Shown piece by piece: positions 8,884 through 17,466 of a stretch of DNA of 44,375 bases. The DNA comes from Fidelibacterota bacterium. GTDB lineage: Bacteria; Fidelibacterota; Marinisomatia; Marinisomatales; TCS55. Where the stretch lies: the NCBI GenBank assembly GCA_016845785.1, contig JAERSH010000041.1, positions 1 through 44,375 of the forward strand, in the 5' to 3' direction. The notes below the pieces were generated by a model, which did not search any database, was not told where the DNA came from, and saw only the letters and a program-made list of their open reading frames with translations. The translations under genes were made by a program, and so were the position numbers. How positions within the stretch are numbered: the first letter of the stretch is position 1; every line of letters begins with the position of its first letter.

Positions 8884-11800
8884 CTAAAAATGTGCACGGA
8901 CTTCCCCTCGCATTTTGATAAAGCTATTGTATCGAGCATCATCCTGATATAAAAGGGTTCCATTGATAGAAATAGCCTGAGCTACGCGCATGGATGCAGT
9001 GATATTCATTCTGATCGTCCTGTTGTCAGCAAGTCCATTCAATGCTTCCGGCGGCATGGTATCAAACCCATTGGCAATGATAAAATCAATTCGACCTTCA
9101 ATCCGCCCCCCTTCGCCGATGAACTGTATCCAATTGGTCTTTAGCCCATGGGCCTGGACCGACTGGGATTGATCGTTCCCTATCGTCACATCATCTTGAT
9201 AATAAATAAATCGGGTATCCCATTGAAATGATCCGGGACGGTGATCCTTAAATCCCAATTCAGCCGTATATCCTTTAACGGTCCGCCCTGTAATTCGATT
9301 CTTTTCCGATGAGACTTCCGTATCATGGATGTCTCCTTGAATGACCAAATGATAGTTTTGTTTTAATCGCGATTGAGATTCGCCACCCCATTCCATTTCT
9401 TCACGCTTTTCCCATCCTCGAGGATCCATGCCATTAAAATTGGTTCGAATCACTTGCCATAACCGACGGCGATCCACTTCTCCTTTTCTTCGATGAATGA
9501 TCTCATTTCGTATTTGGCGCTGATAAATTTGCACATCTTCGCCCATCAAGGTCTGATTCAATCGTGCTTCTGCCCCGTGATAATCCAATCGATGGTTGAA
9601 TCGATATTTGAATGACTTCAATTTAGGAAATTTTCCTCGAGAAAAATCGTATATAAAACGTGTTCGCCCATCCATCCGGAATCCCTGATCCAAATCACCG
9701 GTGAGGACGGTATGGGCCACATAGGATCCATTGTCATCGCGGATATACTCATTCAATAGGGGATCGTACCGATAATGGCCCAATCCCACACCCACCGAAT
9801 CATAGACGATGGCTCGAGACTCATTCATACCATGCTGGCCATTGAGGACCATATCCATTTGAATGGGATTTTTTCGATTGCGAAAATTGATAGCAGTCCG
9901 CAATGTACTGAAATCGTTTGTCGTATTATTGATTTTATCATCTTGAAACCGCCGTCGATAGAGCCAACTTTGGCGCCAACCTGAGGGACTTCTTTCTGTA
10001 TAATCCAATTGAAGTGTTTTACCAGTCTTGGCTGTGCCCAATGCAGAACCGATGAGAGACTTATTCAGTAAATCGGTACGTTGCCCAACACCAATCGAAA
10101 TGGAACGATGATCGGTTTTATAATTCACGCCCACTGTGACGTCATCAAATCGATAGGCATCCTCTCTCAATTCATGAATGAGAGACAGATATGGTTTCAC
10201 GGGACCGTTGAATAGACGAATCTGGCCATCCATTTCTCTAAATGTTTGATCGGATTGAACTTGATTCCATCGAATATTGGCACTGTTGATCCATCCACCC
10301 TTATATCGTAAATCCATTTCGGATCGTTGTTTTTGATTGCCGCCACGATCCAAACGAGAGAGGTTTAATCGTCCATCAAACCCGGAATCAAATTTTATCC
10401 CTGTTCGAAAAGAAGACATGGATTCGGCCACACCTTCATTCTCAATCACATCCCAAGATTCATTAAAATCCACAGCCCGTTCTCGACCCATAGCACGGAA
10501 GTCCTCACCATTTTGCCAATGAGATATTCCCATCTCTATTGACGCTTTTCCAACTTGGAATGATTGTTGATCTAAGGTCACTCGAAATGCATTTCCATTG
10601 AACTGAGATGATTTTTGTTTCGAAAATACATTATCGTCTAATACGGTAAAGGCTCCTTCTGTGGAGAGGGTGAGCCCTTCCTTAATGGGAAAAGTGGTAT
10701 CCAATTGGAGCATCTGATGGCTGCCCGGTGCTTGAATAGATTGACCCGGGGCATACCGTTGCCGATGATCGATGCCATCTGTCGCGACAAATTCATAATA
10801 GATCCTGTTTTGGTCAGAAATTTTTCGTACATATTCCCCCGATGTCGACGGACTAAAATTAATTGTATATCGATTTCGAGAAGGCGTTGTAGTGGGACGG
10901 TAATAGTAAATGGATTGAATTAACTCATAATCCCCGAGTGAGTCGGCAACCACGCCGGAACGATATACTTGATCTTCAGTTTTGAATAATATTTTGTGAT
11001 CTGCAGTTAATAATGATGACCCTTGGTCATCCCGCTCATCCACGTACGCCAAGTGAAATTGACCATTCTCACCCAGGGTGCCGGACATATCAGCCCCAAT
11101 GTAGTTCGTCTTATATTGCGTGGATCGATATTGGTATTCCATATCGATATCCGTATCAAAATAGATTAAATGCTTTGGGGTGAAGGTCAATTCTCCTGCT
11201 GTATAATCAATGACATAATCTCGATCTGCACCCCGCTTCAATTCTACCCCATTGAGCCAAATGGTCTCCGATCCTGCAGCGATGATGACATGACGCTCAC
11301 CGGATTTTGAAGTGAGAAAATATGGACCTTGATGGCCATCACGTCCCTTAATTTCCAACCGGTGATACCGCCCCTTGGATTGGCCAATCACCGTTTCAAA
11401 TTCTGTATCTTTATAATTAATGTTATTCTTTATACCTATTATTTTTCTATTGTTATTATTATACTTTCCGATATTATTATTCAATGATATATCACCGGCT
11501 GTCACTTCCCCGGCTGGGTGGGATACATTCAAATATACCTTATCTAATTCTTCCAATGTGGCAGTGGTGCCATCCGGCTGGATGGGAATGGACTCATCCG
11601 TCACTGTTCCCGATACGTTGATTTTTTCGCTCAACTTCCCTGCCAGCTGAAATCGAAGTCCGCCGCCCAACCCACCTGCACCTTGTGAGGACATTTCTAC
11701 ACTGCGAAAAAATGAACCGGAAGCATTAATGGGATACGATTTTGGCGATGGTGTGGTGGGTACCTTGGGCACCTGTTTTTCATCAGTTGAGTCCACCACC

Positions 11801-11943
11801 ACAGCCAAACTATCCAATAAGGGCAATTTATCAATAATGGGCCCCACTTTTATGACCGAAGTCGAGTCAGATGCCATTTGCCCAAACACAGTGGCAACAC
11901 CAATTAGATTGATCAGTAGCTTATGGCGTAGGGACCAGATCAT
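8884..11943 (-). CDS. Large outer-membrane beta-barrel protein, SprA-like
   Basis: I chose ATG 11943 over the upstream GTG at 11964 because it puts the signal peptide (SLRHKLLINLIGVATVFGQ) at the N-terminus; it overlaps the upstream propeller gene by 23 nt. The mature protein is about 1,000 aa of amphipathic beta-strands. Near residue 110 it has a FQLAGKLSEKINVSGTVTD strand pair, then IPIQPDGTT and LDKVYLNV, and later AGDISLNN. A domain near 205-260 reads GSETIWLNG, KRGADRDYVIDY and GELTFTPKHLIYF. These motifs resemble the repeat units of SprA, the giant T9SS translocon barrel, but the protein is less than half SprA's usual length. I infer a transport or surface role; the SprA link rests on motif resemblance only. 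Operon: propeller gene upstream, Omp85-type barrel downstream. Confidence 0.65.
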   Translation of the reverse strand: MIWSLRHKLLINLIGVATVFGQMASDSTSVIKVGPIIDKLPLLDSLAVVVDSTDEKQVPKVPTTPSPKSYPINASGSFFRSVEMSSQGAGGLGGGLRFQLAGKLSEKINVSGTVTDESIPIQPDGTTATLEELDKVYLNVSHPAGEVTAGDISLNNNIGKYNNNNRKIIGIKNNINYKDTEFETVIGQSKGRYHRLEIKGRDGHQGPYFLTSKSGERHVIIAAGSETIWLNGVELKRGADRDYVIDYTAGELTFTPKHLIYFDTDIDMEYQYRSTQYKTNYIGADMSGTLGENGQFHLAYVDERDDQGSSLLTADHKILFKTEDQVYRSGVVADSLGDYELIQSIYYYRPTTTPSRNRYTINFSPSTSGEYVRKISDQNRIYYEFVATDGIDHRQRYAPGQSIQAPGSHQMLQLDTTFPIKEGLTLSTEGAFTVLDDNVFSKQKSSQFNGNAFRVTLDQQSFQVGKASIEMGISHWQNGEDFRAMGRERAVDFNESWDVIENEGVAESMSSFRTGIKFDSGFDGRLNLSRLDRGGNQKQRSEMDLRYKGGWINSANIRWNQVQSDQTFREMDGQIRLFNGPVKPYLSLIHELREDAYRFDDVTVGVNYKTDHRSISIGVGQRTDLLNKSLIGSALGTAKTGKTLQLDYTERSPSGWRQSWLYRRRFQDDKINNTTNDFSTLRTAINFRNRKNPIQMDMVLNGQHGMNESRAIVYDSVGVGLGHYRYDPLLNEYIRDDNGSYVAHTVLTGDLDQGFRMDGRTRFIYDFSRGKFPKLKSFKYRFNHRLDYHGAEARLNQTLMGEDVQIYQRQIRNEIIHRRKGEVDRRRLWQVIRTNFNGMDPRGWEKREEMEWGGESQSRLKQNYHLVIQGDIHDTEVSSEKNRITGRTVKGYTAELGFKDHRPGSFQWDTRFIYYQDDVTIGNDQSQSVQAHGLKTNWIQFIGEGGRIEGRIDFIIANGFDTMPPEALNGLADNRTIRMNITASMRVAQAISINGTLLYQDDARYNSFIKMRGEVRAHF

Positions 11944-12685
11944 AAATTGTGATTCCCTTATCACTCAGAACCCACATCATATTATTTACAATAATGGCAT
12001 CCCTAATGCGTTGTCCATTAAGCGGCAATTGGAAGGGCTCACTGCCCAAAGTTTGGATCATCCCTTTTTCATTGACCGCTACCCATGACTGCTTCAGTGG
12101 CAAAATACGAATCGGATCGGAAATGGAAAGGGCATATCGTCGAATCAACCGTCCGGACCGGGCATGGATATTTACAGATTCATTGCATGGCATCATTAAG
12201 GCTAGTTCATCCCTATGGTTAATGACCATGTCCGATACACAGGCTGCACCAACCAATCCCCGACTCAAATCTAAATATAAGTTGAATTGGCCAGACAAAC
12301 CTGCACTGTGATAGATTTCATCGGTCTCAGGAGAGAAGATGTAAAAATTCCGTCGCGAATCCATGGCCATTTGAGATGGATACATAGATTCAATATTGAA
12401 TGGAATATCCTGAATAAAATTTAATGCTGCATCAAATTGAACCATTTTGTGGGCGGACTGATCCAACACAAATACATCCAACTGATTTGCCACCACATCT
12501 ACAGGATCAAATAAATCAGAACCGTGACTGCCAAAGCTGGTTTTGATTTCTACCGAATCGGATGCCCATAGACCCAAGTTTCGGTTTTCAGAATCAAAAA
12601 ATACCACACCGCCGGGAGTTTTCACCAACCGATCCGGTTGAAAATCAGATGAAATGATGGATTCGGTCAAATCCACCTCCCCCAC
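11921..12685 (-). CDS. Exported beta-propeller protein, start uncertain
   Basis: The product resembles NHL/six-bladed propellers: repeated segments such as DVVANQLDVFVLDQSAHKM, QMAMDSRRNFYIFSP, DMVINHRDELALM and DAIIVNNMMWVLS. No enzyme signature was seen. The first ATG/GTG/TTG in frame is GTG 12685. The open frame continues upstream and encodes a convincing signal peptide (NKTKASFLLFCILGTLTSQSA) that would need to start at CTG 12757, overlapping the lgt stop. Without it the protein would begin almost exactly at the predicted mature N-terminus, so a non-canonical start is likely. The same DNA forms the lgt terminator hairpin. The 3' end overlaps the SprA-like gene by 23 nt, suggesting that the two products act together. 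Confidence 0.6.
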   Translation of the reverse strand: MGEVDLTESIISSDFQPDRLVKTPGGVVFFDSENRNLGLWASDSVEIKTSFGSHGSDLFDPVDVVANQLDVFVLDQSAHKMVQFDAALNFIQDIPFNIESMYPSQMAMDSRRNFYIFSPETDEIYHSAGLSGQFNLYLDLSRGLVGAACVSDMVINHRDELALMMPCNESVNIHARSGRLIRRYALSISDPIRILPLKQSWVAVNEKGMIQTLGSEPFQLPLNGQRIRDAIIVNNMMWVLSDKGITIYDLVPTP

Positions 12686-12699
12686 CTTTACGGCGGATT

Positions 12700-12715
12700 G
12701 GGACGTCAGCGTCCC
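12700..12715. repeat. Short perfect palindrome
   Basis: GGGACG (12700-12705) pairs with CGTCCC (12710-12715) around a TCAG loop. It lies just downstream of the lgt terminator and inside the possible signal-peptide extension of the propeller gene, where an mRNA stem could affect initiation. It may also be one copy of a dispersed repeat; only this copy was seen here. Confidence 0.4.
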
Positions 12716-12721
12716 TAGTAT

Positions 12722-12751
12722 ACAAAAAAGAAGAAAAGACGCTTTCGTCTT
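12722..12751 (-). terminator. Rho-independent terminator of lgt
   Basis: On the minus strand AAGACG-AAAG-CGTCTT forms a perfect 6-bp stem (12736-12751) followed by TTCTTCTTTTTT. The stem begins inside the TAA of lgt. Because the frame of the downstream propeller gene runs through it, it may act as a partial terminator or attenuator. Confidence 0.65.
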
Positions 12752-13595
12752 ATTCAGATGGAGACTCCTCCGGCTGAGAAATAGGATGGGTTAAGAACCA
12801 AGCGCCAATACCCACCATGACCAATGCGATCAATTGTGCACCGGAAAGTCCAAACAGGTATTTCTGGTTTAACCTTAAGAATTCAATCAAGAACCGTTCA
12901 ATACCACCCAATACCAAATAGGTAAAAAACAAACTACCTGCCACAGTGACTTTTGTCCGTTTTTGATAGAGATAATAAAAAATACCGAATCCCAATAATG
13001 ATTCATAAATCTGGGTGGGATGCACCTTTAATACACCGGGCTCAAACCCTTCTAAACTAATCCAGGGATAATAGGTCTGAAAAATGCTGTAAGTGGATGG
13101 GGGCAATCCTTCAGGAAATGCGATGCCCCATGGTAAATGGGTGGGCAAACCATAATCATCTCCCACGAGTAAACATCCAATCCGGCCCACTGCATATCCT
13201 AAAATCACTAATGGTGCAGCAATATCTACAAATTTGGGCCATGATAAGTCATTCTTCCGAATCACGTAGGATACAGCTAAGAATCCCCCCATAAGTCCGC
13301 CGAGAAACACCAATCCGGCACCACTGAAAATCATCCCCATGGGATCGGCTTTTACACGGTCAAAGTTTTCGATCAAATAATAAATTTTTGAACCGAGAAT
13401 CCCACCCAATGCAGCAGCGAAAACAATATCTCCCGCCAGTTTGGCGTCATATCCAAGCCGCTTCAAATCTTTATTCAAAAAGAAATAACAGGAATAGAAT
13501 GCCATCATCAGCATAAATCCGTATGAATTAATCACAGGATGAAATTCAAATCCGAAAATGCTTATTTCGCCAAAATCATAAATTACTGGATACAT
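12750..13595 (-). CDS. lgt: Prolipoprotein diacylglyceryl transferase
   Basis: This inner-membrane enzyme moves diacylglycerol from phosphatidylglycerol to the lipobox cysteine, the first step of lipoprotein maturation. It is needed for the many lipoproteins in this window. At 281 aa it has the usual length, about seven membrane segments, the family signature GYAVGRIGCLLVGDDYG (residues ~135-150) with the essential Arg, and HPTQIYES near residue 205. ATG 13595 directly abuts the TAG of the zinc-ribbon gene with no gap, so the two are coupled. Confidence 0.96.
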   Translation of the reverse strand: MYPVIYDFGEISIFGFEFHPVINSYGFMLMMAFYSCYFFLNKDLKRLGYDAKLAGDIVFAAALGGILGSKIYYLIENFDRVKADPMGMIFSGAGLVFLGGLMGGFLAVSYVIRKNDLSWPKFVDIAAPLVILGYAVGRIGCLLVGDDYGLPTHLPWGIAFPEGLPPSTYSIFQTYYPWISLEGFEPGVLKVHPTQIYESLLGFGIFYYLYQKRTKVTVAGSLFFTYLVLGGIERFLIEFLRLNQKYLFGLSGAQLIALVMVGIGAWFLTHPISQPEESPSE

Positions 13596-14459
13596 CTAAA
13601 GTTTTCCTCCACAATGGGCACAAAATTTATGTTCAGGAGATATGCTTTCTCCACAATGGGTGCAGAATTTTCCGCCACTCGATTTCGCCGGAGAAGCACC
13701 ACCGTCACTATCTTCCTTTTTACGCTGTACGGATGCCATCCACCCTACCGTTACGGCCACCACGCCCAATACGGCCAATGGCTGCCAGAGGGGCAATTTA
13801 TGCCTTACCGGTTTTTGACTTTTGGCTGGCGTTGGGGCAGGTGTGGCTGTACGATCATCCGTAGCCAACATAGTTTGTAATTTATTGATGGAAATTTCAC
13901 CGGTTGGATTTTCATATGAAAACGAAACTGATTTGGCCTGATTGGCCTTAAAGTCATGAATATGGACCCGTCGGAAGTTGATGCCATGCTGATCTTTAAA
14001 TGATTCGGCTTCCTTTTCAGAAAATTGAAAATTTTCAGCCACCAAAGGCTCTTGAAGAATAATATGGGCATCATCTACGGGATGGTTCAATTTCAAGGTG
14101 AAATCGCCCTTGCGATCGATGCCATCCTTTTCTCCATCAAAGAAGATGAACATACGGAATTTTGATTCGATGATGCTCACCTGAATAAAAGAACGTTTCT
14201 CTTTTTTCAGTACAGATAGATGTTTCACCTCTGCATCCGATGATGCGGTGCCACTGACAAAAAAGACTGAATCCGTATTGGCGGGCACATCCATTTCGAA
14301 ATTGAGCGGAAATTGACCCGCTTTGATTTCTCCATCCACTTCTGCCATTAATCCTTCGAAATAGTATTCCGGATAAAGGACCACATCAAAGTTGGTAAAG
14401 GGCGATTCCTGAGCAGTGGTGAGCCCGAGGAATGATAATAATATGATGAATCGTTTCAT
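13596..14459 (-). CDS. Membrane protein with C-terminal double zinc ribbon
   Basis: The order is a signal peptide (MKRFIILLSFLGLTTAQ), an extracytoplasmic beta-rich domain (~20-205), a Pro/Ala linker, one membrane segment (WQPLAVLGVVAVTVGWMA, ~225-245), and a short tail with CTHCGESISPEHKFCAHCGG, a pair of CxxC knuckles that should bind zinc. With an N-terminal signal and one membrane span, the ribbon would face the cytoplasm. The family is not recognised and the function is unknown. It sits immediately upstream of lgt with zero spacing, which ties it to envelope or lipoprotein biogenesis by context only. Confidence 0.8.
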   Translation of the reverse strand: MKRFIILLSFLGLTTAQESPFTNFDVVLYPEYYFEGLMAEVDGEIKAGQFPLNFEMDVPANTDSVFFVSGTASSDAEVKHLSVLKKEKRSFIQVSIIESKFRMFIFFDGEKDGIDRKGDFTLKLNHPVDDAHIILQEPLVAENFQFSEKEAESFKDQHGINFRRVHIHDFKANQAKSVSFSYENPTGEISINKLQTMLATDDRTATPAPTPAKSQKPVRHKLPLWQPLAVLGVVAVTVGWMASVQRKKEDSDGGASPAKSSGGKFCTHCGESISPEHKFCAHCGGKL

Positions 14460-14517
14460 TTGAATTGAGTTTCCCCCGAAAATAGGCGCTAAAGTTACAG
14501 CATTCTCCTGTGAATAT

Positions 14518-15237
14518 TTAGGATGAAGTGGTGAATTTCACCAAAACAAAAAGGTCATAAATCGTATGGGTATAAGCGGCCACACCAAACCCACGCAAGA
14601 CATAAATAGCGCCGAGTACAACCCCGGCAATCATGCGGATTATAAATAGATCCATGGATGGCATTTCACCAAACACGCCCACAAAATGGAACCCGGAAAA
14701 CAACATGGCCGCCAAGACAACAGCAACAGATTTGCGCGCCACTTCTCCCCATTGAAAAATGAATCCCACCACGGCGGCCAAGCCCGTAATCATGACGACA
14801 CGAAAAACGAATTCTTCATAAATCCCTGCACCGACAGCCAATACAATCTGCTGGAGAAGACGGCTATCTTTCCCTGCCATGAGCAATGTGGGGGACCATA
14901 ACATCACAATGGTCAACAGAATGGCCCAGCCTATACTCTCAAAAAACATGGTGAGCAAATATTCACCTTTAATGGATGATGACTGAAGCGTTTTTTTCTG
15001 ACGAAGGAATGCAATCATAAATCCAATTAAAAATGTGCCGGAAAAACCATAAACCCCAAAGATGCCAAATACCTCCAAAATCTGTCGCATTAAGACATCG
15101 GCGCCATTCCGGAGCAATGGCAGGTCACTGGCTGCAATGGCAAAAACGCCAATTTCATATATTAAAAATAATGGCAGTGTAAAAATAAAACTGTAAAGCG
15201 GGGTGTGGGTCTCGGACCAATAGTTTGAATTATTCAT
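14518..15237 (-). CDS. CPBP family intramembrane metalloprotease
   Basis: A polytopic membrane protein with the CPBP/CAAX-protease (Abi) motifs in order: EEFVFR (EExxxR), FSGFHFVG (second motif His) and HTIYD (third motif). I place the start at ATG 15237 (MNNSNYWSE); an upstream in-frame ATG at 15255 adds six residues. Family members cleave membrane-bound substrates or act in immunity to peptides; the substrate here is unknown. It stands between the lgt block and lepA with gaps of 58 and 74 nt. Confidence 0.85.
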   Translation of the reverse strand: MNNSNYWSETHTPLYSFIFTLPLFLIYEIGVFAIAASDLPLLRNGADVLMRQILEVFGIFGVYGFSGTFLIGFMIAFLRQKKTLQSSSIKGEYLLTMFFESIGWAILLTIVMLWSPTLLMAGKDSRLLQQIVLAVGAGIYEEFVFRVVMITGLAAVVGFIFQWGEVARKSVAVVLAAMLFSGFHFVGVFGEMPSMDLFIIRMIAGVVLGAIYVLRGFGVAAYTHTIYDLFVLVKFTTSS

Positions 15238-15311
15238 AAGATTTACAATACGCATGTGTTCGGGTGTTCACGTCCATTGACACTTTCACACTTAAACACC
15301 CTAACACATTT

Positions 15312-17114
15312 TTAATCCGTATCGATTTGGAGGACGGCCAAGAGCGCTTCTTGCGGAATTTCTACTTTTCCAATGGACTTCATGCGCTTTTTCCCTTCCT
15401 TCTGCTTCTCCCACAATTTCCGCTTTCGAGTAATGTCGCCACCATAACATTTTGCCGTCACATTCTTTTTAATCATTTTGACTGTGGATCGAGAAATAAT
15501 TTTATTCCCCAAGGCCGCCTGGATGGGCACATCAAACATCTGTCTCGGAATCAATTCTTTTAGCTTTGTACACATGGCCACACCTCGGTGGTAGGCATCA
15601 TCCGTATGGGTGATAAATGACAGTGCATCCACCGTTTCATTATTGATCAGTATATCCAATTTTTTCAAATCACCGGCCAAATAATCCTTTAGGTGATAAT
15701 CCAAAGATGCATACCCTTTTGAGGTGGATTTCAATTTATCGTAAAAATCGAAAATGATTTCGCCCAATGGCAGATCATAATGAAGCTGGGCCTTATCGGC
15801 GGTAAGGTAATTTGTATTGATATAATTCCCCCGCTTCTTCTGGCAAAGGGTCATAATATTGCCGATAAATTCTTTGGGTGTAATGATTTCGGCAGACACA
15901 TAGGGTTCCATGATGGCTTGAATTTCACCGGTGGGGGGCATCTTCGCCGGTGTATCCACTTCTACAATGCCGCCGGAGCGCAATTCCACTTTATACCGTA
16001 CATTCGGTGTGGTGGTTACTAAGGCCAAATCAAATTCACGTTCCAACCGTTCTTGGATGATTTCCATGTGAAGCAATCCTAAAAACCCGCAGCGGAACCC
16101 AAATCCCAACGCTTCACTGGTCTCCGGTTCAAAAAGTAAAGATGCATCATTCAATTTCAATTTTTCTAAGGCCAATCGTAATTGATCATAATCATCTGCA
16201 TCGGAAGGATATAATCCGGAAAAGACCATGGGTTTAATTTCTTTGAATCCCGGCAATGCCGCTTCAGCCGCATTTACTTTTGTGGTAATCGTATCACCTG
16301 GCAAAATGTGAGATACATCCCGGATGCTGGCCAATAGATAGCCCACATCCCCGGCACGGAGTTCTTTCGCCGGTACCTGTTTCAATACAAAATGCCCCAC
16401 TTCTGTAATATCATATTGACGGTCGTGGGCAAAAAATTTGGCTGTACTTCCGGCATTGAGTACACCATCAAAAACCCGAACGTATGGTATGGCCCCTTTA
16501 TAATTATCATGCACTGAATCAAATACCATGGCTCGAAGTGGTCCTTCCAATCTGTCCTCAGGTGAGGGAATTCGATCGATGACCGCGTCAAACACATCCT
16601 GAATACCAATCCCGCTTTTGGCGCTGGCACAAATAATTTCATCTTCATCGCATCCAATCAATTCGATCAATTGGCCTTTCACCTCATCGACTCGGGCGCT
16701 GGGGAGATCCACTTTATTAATAACAGGGATGATGGTTAAATCGTTTTCAATGGCCAAATAGGTGTTACTCACAGTTTGGGCTTCTACACCTTGTGCCGCA
16801 TCCACCAACAAAAGTGCCCCTTCGCAAGCGGCCAAGGATCGAGATACTTCATAAGTGAAATCCACATGGCCCGGTGTATCGATAAGATTGAATATATATT
16901 TCTGCTTATCCGTATGGGTATATTGCATTTGGATGGGATGGCTCTTGATGGTAATCCCCCGTTCTCTTTCCAAATCCATAGAATCCAGCACTTGGGCCTT
17001 CATATCCTTTTTGGCGAGGGTATGTGTTTCTTCTAATAACCGATCGGCCAGGGTGGATTTCCCGTGGTCGATATGGGCAATGATACAAAAGTTGCGTATG
17101 TGGGCTGTTGACAT
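15312..17114 (-). CDS. lepA: Elongation factor 4 (LepA GTPase)
   Basis: A ribosome-associated translational GTPase that can back-translocate or remodel stalled ribosomes and affects initiation. It has G1 AHIDHGKST near residue 12, G3 [13 protein letters not shown]4 NKVDLPSA, and the LepA-specific C-terminal domain with [19 protein letters not shown] and [10 protein letters not shown]. The length of about 600 aa is standard. Start: ATG 17114 (MSTAHIRNF); the frame is open to 17141 but those codons are unlike the family. The collapsed cassette at 17194-18502 lies 80 nt upstream with no clear terminator between, so lepA may be read from that cassette's promoter. Confidence 0.96.
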   Translation of the reverse strand: MSTAHIRNFCIIAHIDHGKSTLADRLLEETHTLAKKDMKAQVLDSMDLERERGITIKSHPIQMQYTHTDKQKYIFNLIDTPGHVDFTYEVSRSLAACEGALLLVDAAQGVEAQTVSNTYLAIENDLTIIPVINKVDLPSARVDEVKGQLIELIGCDEDEIICASAKSGIGIQDVFDAVIDRIPSPEDRLEGPLRAMVFDSVHDNYKGAIPYVRVFDGVLNAGSTAKFFAHDRQYDITEVGHFVLKQVPAKELRAGDVGYLLASIRDVSHILPGDTITTKVNAAEAALPGFKEIKPMVFSGLYPSDADDYDQLRLALEKLKLNDASLLFEPETSEALGFGFRCGFLGLLHMEIIQERLEREFDLALVTTTPNVRYKVELRSGGIVEVDTPAKMPPTGEIQAIMEPYVSAEIITPKEFIGNIMTLCQKKRGNYINTNYLTADKAQLHYDLPLGEIIFDFYDKLKSTSKGYASLDYHLKDYLAGDLKKLDILINNETVDALSFITHTDDAYHRGVAMCTKLKELIPRQMFDVPIQAALGNKIISRSTVKMIKKNVTAKCYGGDITRKRKLWEKQKEGKKRMKSIGKVEIPQEALLAVLQIDTD

Positions 17115-17193
17115 GGGGGCAAAATTACAGCCTCCCCTCATTAAGACATAAGGAAGAATACGTTATTTCACGGGCAAATTATTCTGATTCGAA

Positions 17194-17466
17194 TTACTTT
17201 AAAAACACCATCTTCCCATTTTTAATCATGGGTTGATCATTTTCACCTTCATAAATATGTCTCCATTCAAAATAGTATTGATCCATGTTGTCTTCTTGGA
17301 CATTTTTACCATCGAATATTCCTTCAGGTACAACCTCAACAACCCATTCTTTTCCACTATTTCTGTATTTCATGTATTGTGCACGAATGGTTAACTGGGC
17401 AAATAATGGCATAACAAACAGTGTGAGTATGGTCAATCGTTTTATTGTTTTTATTTTATCACTCAT
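17194..17466 (-). CDS. 90 aa internally deleted copy of the T9SS-sorted surface protein
   Basis: A signal peptide (IKRLTILTLFVMPLFAQ) is followed by about 45 residues almost identical to the N-terminus of the 941 aa protein (EVVPEGIFDGKNVQ, NMDQYYFEWRHIY). It then jumps to the last ~13 residues of its sorting tail (QPMIKNGKMVFLK). The whole middle, including the beta-helix, is missing, yet the frame is intact. Over 110 aligned bases (17251-17360 versus 2826-2935) I count only two mismatches, so the duplication or a gene conversion is recent. It overlaps the lipoprotein gene upstream by 8 nt. It may be a decaying gene or a small exported protein with a truncated tail. Confidence 0.7.
   Translation of the reverse strand: MSDKIKTIKRLTILTLFVMPLFAQLTIRAQYMKYRNSGKEWVVEVVPEGIFDGKNVQEDNMDQYYFEWRHIYEGENDQPMIKNGKMVFLK

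Noticed and set aside
7464-8963. Full-length BamA.
   Set aside because: The protein is about 450 residues with at most one POTRA-like segment; BamA has five POTRAs and about 800 residues.
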